Positions 55,776 to 64,000 of a DNA stretch of 64,000 bases are shown piece after piece (the first letter of the stretch is position 1; each line of letters begins with the position of its first letter). The stretch is from Stenopsyche tienmushanensis (lineage: Eukaryota; Arthropoda; Insecta; Trichoptera; Stenopsychidae), in assembly GCA_008973525.1 (NCBI GenBank), contig WACJ01000519.1:248001-312000 (forward strand), given 5' to 3'. A program made the translations under genes and the position numbers. The notes beneath the pieces are model-generated. The model made no database searches, was not told the DNA's origin, and saw only the letters and a list, made by a program, of their open reading frames with translations.

Positions 55776-57109
55776 GAGATTTGTTTATATCGTTTAAAGG
55801 CGTCTTCCTGTTGACGATGTACTTCAACCTCAATCATGTATGTTCATTTTCGAAGGTGTCAGTCATTATCTCCCTCTCCCTTCTGCACGGGGGTTTCACC
55901 TCCCAAGAAGAAGAAGAAACATGACCCAAATTTGATTTCATGCTATAAAAGATAATCATGTTTTTAAATATCAAATACATATAATTCGCACCATTTCCTT
56001 TTCTAGCATCCTTGGAATTGGCGATAAAGTGCCTTTATTGCCTTCATATCTCCTTTGTTTGATAAACGCTAGAGATACGACACGAACACTGGCATAGGTG
56101 TAAATATAACACGAATGTGAAACCACAGCTTGAAATATTACAAATCTAACAAATGACATTATTCCTTATTATCAATCATAGTTATCGCGCCGAGGACTAA
56201 ATTTTGTCACGTTTCCGCATTTGGGTCGGATGTTATTTTCACGCCCTAATTGGTTCTTTTTTTGCGAAATGCCCGTGTGCCGTTTGTCATATTTTGTCAA
56301 TAGATGAGGTCGTAATTGGAAGCGACTCAAGCTGAACCCTCTTCCTTTTCGTCTTTATGTCCGATTCATTATCTCGTATTTGCTTTGCAATGCCTAGGAT
56401 CATCGCAAATTGCGCGTATTTATCAGCCATGCAAATTTACTTTGTTCATGAAGCGGAAAATTCCTGTCGCCCTCGTATGTACCTTCCATATTTTTTGCCC
56501 CATTTATATTCATTTACATACAATGGAATCGGATTATATTAATGGAACATTGTAACAGTGACACCTTAAACGATTTTAATTTCTGAAGTGTTCATGATCC
56601 GGCAGCCATGTGCTGCATTGACGCTGCGCTCACCTATGGTCATCCGAGCGCTCTGGAACTACTCCGTTGCATGTTATGGCATTGTGAGATTTTAAAAAAA
56701 CGCAATATTTATTAAGCTTATATTGAGCACAGATTAAATGCGCAATAAGTAGAGATGGCCTTATCAAGTGCAAGTGTGTTTGATAGGTGAGGCATAATTT
56801 CCGAAGGCAATAAATAGGACGGGTAATCGACCATATGATCACATGCATGTGACAGCTGTCGTAATCGCGAATATTAGTCGCTCCGAGGAATTGATTTTGG
56901 GAAATAACATGACTGAAATTCATATTTGTTCATCCAAAACGTGTGCACAGCACAAAATTATAATAAGTCAACTGTATGCTAAGTTTGAGTATATTCAGAA
57001 TGTGGATCATCTCAAATACAGGATGCGGGAGGGACTACTTTATTTTTAGAATGAACAACATAAATGGTATAGGATGGGTTGAGACTGGATATAAAGTGAC
57101 TTAGTGGTT
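55776..57109. other. no gene; possible retroposon tail at 55865-55922
   Basis: CTCCCAAGAAGAAGAAGAAA near 55900 resembles the (AAG)n tails of some non-LTR elements. The rest is AT-rich with short unrecognised frames. Confidence 0.3.
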
Positions 57110-57181
57110 TGTTTGACTCTTGATGGTAGAGTCCATGCTCCGCGTTGTTGTGCGGTCTGCTCCGAGTGCTCTCGGACTTTT

Positions 57182-57926
57182 TTTTTCGTAAGGATTATTT
57201 TTTTCTTTATAGTCACTGCCGAGCCCGTACCCGTCGTTAGTGTGGGATTCCGGATTTCTCCGCGTATCCACTAAAAAATCTTTCCTTATCCTCCCCCTTC
57301 CCTGTCAGGCGTTTACCAAGCACGAGGATCTTGCTTGTGAAAACCCTCCCCCTCCTCCACCTTTTTGAAAAGAAAGGAAGTCGCTCTCCGCTCTCGGCTC
57401 GTAAGCCTTATCCTCTGAACGTGGCCGTCCGTCGAGTAGCCTCCTACCCGACGGGCGTTCCTGTTCTCCTTTAGCAAAAGATCTTCAGTGCAGGAGATCC
57501 GCTTTGCTCCGTTGTTTATCCTCTCTGTGCCTCCCCTTTGGCTCCGCAATTGGCGCTCCAAAATCCGCATATTCGTGCCTCCCGTCTGGAAAACCCGGAG
57601 TTTTCCCAGAATATTCCCAGGGGCCCTACCCCCGGAAAAAGTTTCGGAAAATCTCGAAAAAGTCTCCATAGAAATTCGTCAGGGATCCAAGGATACTCCC
57701 ACTGCGTAGTCTCAGAAATTCCGAATCCAATGAGTACCCGCACTCCGTACCGATACTTCCTGGTCGCCCGCAACGATGAAGTCGCCGAGCTGATTCCGAC
57801 TCCTCCTGATCTCCTCTTCAGGGCGTAGCGTCGGAATGACCGAAGGCGCTCCTGTATCTCTCGAATATTATTCAGAGTAAATTCGGTCGCATGTCTGCTC
57901 TCTCCGGCTGTCAAAATGCAAGCGAG
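57182..57926 (-). mobile_element. GC-rich retroposon in repeat X, possible ORF
   Basis: It begins with a T-run (57180-57188), an A tail on the minus strand, and contains minus-strand frames 57914-57516 (132 codons) and 57669-57313 (118 codons) overlapping by a shift. Sequence on the left (CTCGGAC) and right (CTCGAAC) may be a diverged target duplication. No domain is recognised; it could be a 5'-truncated non-LTR element or a processed copy of a cellular mRNA. Confidence 0.45.
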
Positions 57927-58139
57927 AGTACCCTCGAACTAGCCACATAGGAGTGTCTTCTATCGCTCTTTCCCCCGAGAAGTACTACGCGCAGAGCTTC
58001 CAGGCGCAAAGGACTACGTGCACAAGGTGTATTGGAGGAGGAAGAAAGAGGTTACGCTAAAACGCAAAGGAACTACTAAACGAGGTTGCCACCACGAGTC
58101 CTGCCTTAGTTTGAAGGGAGCTGCAGCAGAAGATAGACT

Positions 58140-59082
58140 TCTTTTATTTTTGTTACCACCATGCCCACACAGTAATTGGTAGACCAATTATAGCGGACAC
58201 ACGCTTGCAAAACAAAAGAACGCACACAGCGCTGAAGCAATGGAATTAGGGGATGATGTAGGCAACAATCTCCTACTCCACTGTGGCTGCTGCATTCAAT
58301 GCAGGGAAAAAGGATTGGACGATTCGCTGCCAGCACTGGCCGGGTTGCGTAAAATTAATAAGAATCTAAAGTATCTAATTTATACCAGGTGCCAGCAAAC
58401 TGTCCAGTCTATATTTACACAAGTGGAAGGAGCAACTACGGAGCTATTCACCGTCAGAAACCTCCTTCCCCACATTTAGTGCCGAAACTACTGCAAAATT
58501 TAGAGAATGTGCCGTATGCGCGGGGACCAGCCACTAAGTCCACGTGTCCAACAGGTTCTGAAGCGGAACCCCTGACACTACGTAGAAGAACTTCCCGATC
58601 GGCTTCCATGCCCGGACATGACCACAGGACATGATCCTTTGTCATGTCTGTAATGAAAGACTACTGAGCCCTTGTCGAAGGAGATGCGACTCTAATCGTC
58701 CGTGTCCTGTGAGGAACTGAGAGGTCCAGTGATCTAAAAATACCCAGCGACACGCCAGACGATATTTAATACTGCTAAATAACTTAAACAGTTGCCTTCC
58801 ATTTAAGTCATTCATCCATCTTGACTGCCATTCTTCTAAGCAAACATTAAGTGCTCTCCATTTTAACATGATTACGTCCTAAGCTAAGCAGGGTTCAAGA
58901 TCATCCAGAAGGGATGTATTCAACGTGTTGTTGCCTATAAAAATGGTGGGCCGATTCTTAAATCTCAAAGGGACCGCATTTAACTGCAAGTGCAGGTCCA
59001 GTAGCAGAAGGGCAGCCAGTATCGGCAGCGTTTCAGTCGAGACGGTCCGGTAAGCTTTTGTCACCGGAATTAGAGAATTAAG
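58140..59082 (-). pseudogene. 5'-truncated non-LTR retrotransposon, ORF2 C terminus
   Basis: On the minus strand 59064-58879 encodes AYRTVSTETLPILAALLLLD, the post-RT block of R1/LOA-type ORF2. Then 58869-58645 gives LEEWQSRWMNDLNGRQLFKL and DHWTSQFLTGHGRLESHLL, and 58645-58486 gives TKDHVLWSCPGMEADREVLL followed by the GPVGHxxLVA-type tail (here SEPVGHVDLVAGPRAYGTF). Frames are joined by one stop or shift each. The 3' end near 58140 has an A-rich tail on the minus strand. It splits repeat X copy C and is the most informative copy of the family behind the tails elsewhere. Confidence 0.75.
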
Positions 59083-59290
59083 GCTACAGGGACTCCTGCT
59101 TCCTCATGGTACTCGTATTGGTTCGGTCGTTGGTGGTACCTATCCACGGAGACGCGTCGCTGTTCGAGCAGCCGAAAGCCGTTCTCCCCTGTATGCACTA
59201 CGCTGTTTAGCCTGTTGAAGAGAGTGATGTCGCCTTTTGCAAAAAGTCCTCCTGCTCCTTCTGCAATCGGTACTTCCACATTCCACTTTA

Positions 59291-60648
59291 TGATGTTAGC
59301 TGGGACAATTGATATTACTAGGATATATCAGTTTAATTATTTTTTCCATGGCATGTTTTTAAAAATGTGGTCGCCAGCCACTCCTCCTGTAGGACTCAAA
59401 TCTAAGATGATTGAGTCACGAGTCCAACCCCTTAATTGCGGGACAGGTAGAGATATTATATTGATGGAAAAAATAATTATATTAATATTTATTGTGTTTG
59501 TGTTATTTATTAATTTTTAAAAAATGGTAATTTCTCTGCCGCACCCTGTACGTCTAGCGCCAATACGTATGTCTGCTTGAATCGCATCGTATTTTATCTC
59601 AAAATAACGATATTATTTCACATCTCAAGATCATGTCACATAATAAGAGATTGTAACCCTGTTTTTTAAAACGGTAGCCGCTTCAGCTACAATGTCGTGC
59701 GCTGTACGTATGACGGCATTTGAATCAAACATAAAAAACGCAAGTGAAGATCGTCATTATTATCACAAAATAAAATAAAGATGTAATTCATATACCTTAA
59801 TGCCACCGATCAGTTATTCAAGTTGCTTAAAATAAAATATTGCCGATTTATATTTTTTCACGTTAAAGTATTATATCGAATGTTAAAATGAGTATTTATA
59901 ATTATTCCTTGTTAGATGCGAGCTGTTGATAGATCCGAATTAACGACCAAGTCTTTCGGGTGCGACATTCGAATTTATTCCACGATCTATAAAAAATACG
60001 ACGCTTGAGTGACTCAAATCTGATTATAAATAAATATTCAAAAAATGAAGTAGATGCATAGATAAAATCGCGATTAAATCTGCGATTTTATTTTCGGTGA
60101 ATAATAGACGCTCTAGGCTCAGAACTTAGAAAGTTGATATTGAATTCTACCATTTTATATGCCACTATTCATTTTTGAGCATGCTTACATATACAAAATT
60201 TGATGTCTGTCTGTTCGCTGTACATTTTTATGACCTTTGATTGATTGAAGCCACGTTTTTTTTTTAATATACATCCAAGAAAAACTGCCCAGTATTTAAA
60301 AAAAAATAAAACTACTCACACTCGAGATGGCCGTACATTTTTTAACATATCACCTCAAAAAATTGAAAATTTTTGTCAATCTCATCTTGATCATTTTGGA
60401 ACCAGTTATCTAAAAAATACTGTTATCTATAATCAAACTGAAACATATAGGGTTTTCGGTCGACTATTCGAATCATGCGTCGCCTTCGTCGCTGCGGCGT
60501 TTACCGCGTTGTTCGACTGCAGAAATCACACCGGGCGGTCACTCGACTATGACGCATTTTCGTAACGTTAATCGCGATGAAGATCTCGTAGAATTTCTCA
60601 GACTATTGTCCTACTTGTTTACCTGGTGTAGAGCCAATACAAATGGTT
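59291..60648. other. no confident gene
   Basis: A 106-codon frame at 60245-60565 (plus) has no motif; the remainder is AT-rich. Confidence 0.35.
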
Positions 60649-60719
60649 TATTCAATTTTTTCTACAAAGTTCTCTTCATTAGAAATATATTTATTCCATC
60701 GGATAAGAAGCTTTTTGAT
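60649..60719 (-). pseudogene. mariner C-terminal fragment (M5-like)
   Basis: The minus strand reads IKKLLIRWNKYISNEENFVE then KIE-stop, the canonical mariner C terminus. The DNA also resembles the decayed C terminus at 23590-23660. Confidence 0.65.
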
Positions 60720-62289
60720 ACTGTTACTGTGAAGAACCCAACTGCGAGACTTTCTGATGACGGTCAATCTCTTTCTTAAACATTGTCAAGGTTAGCTCAA
60801 TATAGGTAGAGAGAAGACTACTTCTCTTGTCTAAGACATTCAAACAGCAATCTTTTAATAGCGTTCGGTCCTATTTTCCTTATCCCACAGGGATTGCTTT
60901 GAATGGTTTTATTATGCTTAGGATATTTATTTCTATTAATTTAAAATGTAAATAGTTTAATACAATTAAAAAATCAACTATACATGAATATTTATAATGC
61001 ATTCTTGGATATTTGTAACACTTTTTGCGATAGATTTAAATGTACATATAATGTATTTTCTATGAATAAAAACTCAGATTTTGCCTTTGAATGGAATCTG
61101 TGAGATACAATCGCATGTATGTATGCGAGGAAGAAAATTGGTCAGGTCGTTAAGTCGACCGATCCTCGACCCACTAGGTTGAACTATAGAAAAGTTGGAC
61201 TTCAACCCATGTCATTGGAGCAAGAACCTCGTTTTTACTTTCGTTCGCAGCGTATCCGGTGTCAGATGTGTCTTCGCTTTAATTCAAACAGTCCTCTTTA
61301 GATTATAAAATTTCACTCTCGATGGACTCGGTACGTGACCACTCCGGCAGCACTGTACTGCATCTGCTTATTTTAGATCGGGATAAACACACTCTTAATA
61401 CACAAACCTAATTGCATGGTCCAGGAATGCAAAGTGATTCACTCGGTTATATAAAGTGGCCAAAGTATGTGGACTCCCTGTGCAAATGGGACCTTCCAGA
61501 TGTGCACTACGTGGACAGATTTAGGATAATGCTTAGGGACATGCACGTCTTGCGAGCGAATAGATTCGTTCAAATTGCCCAGAATAATCTACGTGGATGG
61601 ATGCGATGGCGAGCATTGTGCAAGATTATTGCCTCTGAAAGCTATTTGCAGACCGAGCCATCGAATCGATTTAATTAAATTATTCGGATGATAAAATTTC
61701 ATTGCTCCGACTTTTATGTGTACTCATTCCTCGCCGTTCGATGCTGTTATTCGGTACGAAGTTTCGACGATCTTGTCTATTAGAATAATCGATTTGTAGT
61801 TTTGGAGAGTCTCAATCGTGCAATCTTAGAGCTTCGGACGAAATTGAGCGTGGCGAAAATCAATTTTATCACATTAGATCTGGAATGAAACAAGCCTGTC
61901 AACCAATCAATTATTTCAAGGTAGATAGAGAGCTTAGAGTCTCTAAGGAACTATCCTTGTTAAGAAAAAGAATATTAGGGTATTGGAAAAACATCCCAGT
62001 AAAGTATTTAAAATGTAGACGTAGACAGTCTGAATGAATAAACTCCCATACCAAATAATTAGACGATTCTCCACTTGTGAAGTATATTTGCTTCGTTTTA
62101 TTTTATCACTAGCAAGCAATGCCTAGGGAATTAGATATGGTCATAAATTAATTATTTTTCTGAATGTTAAATTTAAAAAAATATTTTTGAATGATCAAAC
62201 TTTAAATAATAACGACGTAGCGAACAGACAGACATACATATATTCATAAGTCACTAAATAGGTACATATTCTCAATCAAAAAACACGAT
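60720..62289. other. no confident gene
   Basis: The plus-strand frame 61412-61678 (88 codons, KWDLPDVHYVDRFRIMLRDM region) looks more protein-like than its neighbours but matches nothing I know. 61119-61301 is also unrecognised. Confidence 0.3.
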
Positions 62290-62610
62290 AGTCAATTTAG
62301 AACTTAGGGGTTGTAATTGGGGGTTTTTCGGCGTATATTATCATAAATGAGCCATTTCTCATCGCCAGTTACAATGCTATTCAAAAAAGGACTATTTTGT
62401 TGTGTTGTCAAGTAGACGTAGCACGTATAAAGCGTGCGGTACCCATCCTACCCCATAACACCCATCCTATTCGTTTTGACGATGATCCAAATGGGATTCC
62501 AGCCTTTGCAATAACTCTTCGATTGTTTGCCGTGAATCTGACTCGATTACGGATTTTAGTGCATCGTTATCAAAATTCAAAAGTCCTCCAGTTTTCGCTT
62601 GCCTTAAATT
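62290..62610 (-). pseudogene. mariner M4 transposase remnant
   Basis: The minus strand carries VIESDSRQTIEELLQRLESH (about 62555-62495), then VGWVPHAL, then SIVTGDEKWLIYDNIRRK (about 62385-62330). The last contains the first catalytic Asp (TGDEKW). Shifts separate the blocks. Confidence 0.7.
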
Positions 62611-62856
62611 TTTAAAGCTCGTTTTAAGTATAATATCTGAAACTAATATGAGCTCCCTAATATGCTATAAAATGAGCGCATATATTTATGGTACGCAAGT
62701 CAATTGGTAATAACCTATATTTTAAGGTCACGTTTTTTTTTAGAAACATTGTTCTTGATATTAGGAAAAGTATTCGAAAGTTCATTCCTCATCCCCCCGA
62801 CATCTATGTATGTATGCTTTTATATTTGCGACAAGTAATTCGAATAATTCACCTCG

Positions 62857-62942
62857 TCTTTTGAATTCTGGAGTGTAGTGACACATCCACGTCTCATCCT
62901 CCATCACGATAGAATCCAGAAAAGCTTCTCCTTCCTGTGTAA
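62857..62942 (-). pseudogene. mariner M1 fragment
   Basis: GGAGTGTAGTGACACATCCA with CATCACGATAGAATCCAGAA on the plus strand equals the M1 DETW/TPES-region DNA at 355-420, 35650-35715 and 49955-50020. Confidence 0.6.
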
Positions 62943-62999
62943 AATGTCCGTTGTTTCTGAATGACTCTCGTCATATACTCGTTGGTATATTAAGAGTAT

Positions 63000-63239
63000 A
63001 TTGATTTCTTTGCCTGGGGGCGTGCCCTATTCCGTAGCTCGCACGGTCTTCAGACCTGACACCATTGGATTGCTTTGTCTGTGGACGTGACGTGTAGGTG
63101 TTTTTACAAAATGTTGAGAAAAAACTATTTCGACTACCTTGACACTTAGGACATAGGGCCTATGTGTGAAACGTAGCAAAAGACCGCCCTAACTCCCAAA
63201 TAAAAACTGTCAGTCCATGTGCAAAACATCCTGTATACA
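63000..63239 (+). pseudogene. mariner C-terminal fragment with terminus (M6-like)
   Basis: GCACGGTCTTCAGACCTGAC then ACCATTGGATTGCTTTGTC equals the SPDLTPLDFF block seen at 33054-33150. Downstream, GTGCAAAACATCCTGTATA is an ACAGGATG-type end (compare GGATGTTTTGCACC at 32868). Confidence 0.55.
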
Positions 63240-64000
63240 AGCGACATTAATTGTTTGAATACTATGAAATAGTCCTACAATGCTAAATAAAATAAAAACA
63301 CCAACGTCTGATCGGGTACATCAACCTTTTCGGTCGAGGATTCATCCAATTTACGGTACAATCTACTTTGTTGAATTAATAATTATGGGCCGTCTGTCCC
63401 CCCAGCGGTCAGTCTATCCTCATCTTTTATTTTATATACTTTAATGGACAAAGGATGTAGTTTACCGCCGAAAAAGGTTACATCAGTATCATTGGGATAC
63501 AAAAATGCATCAACAGGAACACATGTACTTGGACTTGGCACATCTCCACGCTTTTGTCAATGTTTTGTTCTACGCCGGCGTGAATAATCATAAAAGCAAT
63601 CATCGCGGCTTCCGTTTATTTATAACAAGACGAAGCTTTTCACCGGCTTCATAAATTTCGTTTGCGGAAATTTAACCGCTTGTGTGCCGAAAGGATGACT
63701 CAACGCTGCGGATTTTGCATCTCCGTGTGAATATCCTTGGCAGCCGTCGCGGACGGCGTTTCGTCCTTTCTGCCAAGATTTTGCTTTTGGTAGATCGTCT
63801 CTTTGTTTGTTTTGTCAGCAGCGACCTTTAAATCGAATTACTTGACCTTTTTATGCAGACAGAAATATTGTTTGATGTAGATATTCAATCCCCTTCCCCG
63901 CTCATCATCAGTGCCAATATTTTTATAAAGATGAACATAATTTAAAGACTTGAAGCGCTAATTTCCGAAAAGAAATTATTCCTCCTGCGATTTTGTTCGT
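63240..64000. other. no recognisable feature
   Basis: No open frame over 60 codons and no repeat match found up to the window end. Confidence 0.4.

Larger units (their letters stand above)
57110..59290 (+). repeat. GC-rich repeat X, copy C, split by two insertions
   Basis: Three X segments lie in order: 57110-57181 (TGCGGTCTGCTCCGAGTGCT), 57927-58139 (ACTAGCCACATAGGAGTGTC ... GGGAGCTGCAGCAGAAGA) and 59083-59290 (TATCCACGGAGACGCGTCGC, TTCTGCAATCGGTACTTCCA). Copies A and B have these contiguous. Confidence 0.65.

Noticed and set aside
57313..57914. Calling the two minus-strand frames a host gene
   Set aside because: The border T-run and position inside repeat X indicate a retroposed insert; no domain supports a gene call.
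1..64000. CRISPR array, operon or bacterial defence system
   Set aside because: No regularly spaced direct repeats with unique spacers, no dense gene order; all features are those of eukaryotic transposons.
1..64000. Functional tRNA or rRNA genes
   Set aside because: Only degenerate tRNA-like heads were found; none keeps the acceptor stem with both A and B boxes.

Overview
The window looks like AT-rich, non-coding, repeat-dominated DNA from an arthropod, most likely an insect. The evidence is several mariner lineages, piggyBac-type TTAA-flanked MITEs, R1/LOA-like non-LTR fragments, an LTR element primed by a tRNA-Leu-like site, and no operons or long host ORFs. I found no convincing host protein-coding gene, tRNA gene, rRNA gene or CRISPR array. 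Nearly every open frame outside 6.7-9.0 kb is short and many are remnants of transposases or reverse transcriptases.

The one intact, young element is an LTR retrotransposon at 5998-10665. Its 665-bp LTRs differ at one position, it has a 4-bp target duplication (GTTT), a primer-binding-like site, a polypurine tract and a single long ORF. That ORF is Gag-like: a coiled coil, a capsid-like segment, about fifteen copies of a 24-residue proline-rich repeat, and a degenerate zinc knuckle. No protease, RT, RNase H or integrase is visible, so the element should depend on an autonomous partner for its enzymes. It sits inside an older repeat, and a related copy of that repeat at 20.8 kb preserves the empty target site.

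Left part (0-6 kb): mariner M1 remnants on both strands, TTAA MITEs and a GAACTGAACCG-type repeat. 10.7-21 kb: a truncated MITE, a deleted mariner (12.5 kb), an internally deleted non-LTR element (13.0-13.6 kb), an opposing R1-like RT remnant (13.6-14.7 kb) and a 598-bp TTAA-flanked element (17.5 kb). 22-31 kb: GC-rich repeat X (22.7 kb), a mariner (23.5 kb), an inverted pair of LTR-like sequences (27.1 and 30.3 kb) and the first copy of a 300-bp duplication (28.9 kb, partner at 46.6 kb). 32-46 kb: a TIR-bounded mariner (32.4 kb), further TTAA elements, three copies of repeat X (37.6, 39.5, 42.9 kb), a possible LTR end with a tRNA-Leu-type primer site (40.6 kb), and a small A-tailed structured retroposon (43.5 kb). 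47-64 kb: poly-T-marked retroposon ends, SINE-like heads, MITE pieces, a nested locus where repeat X was split by two retroposons (57.1-59.3 kb), and four more mariner remnants.

The parts do not form a pathway. The relation between them is parasitic and historical: autonomous families (mariner, piggyBac-type, non-LTR, LTR) left decayed copies, and short non-autonomous derivatives spread with their enzymes. Coordinates of decayed elements are approximate because they were aligned by eye.
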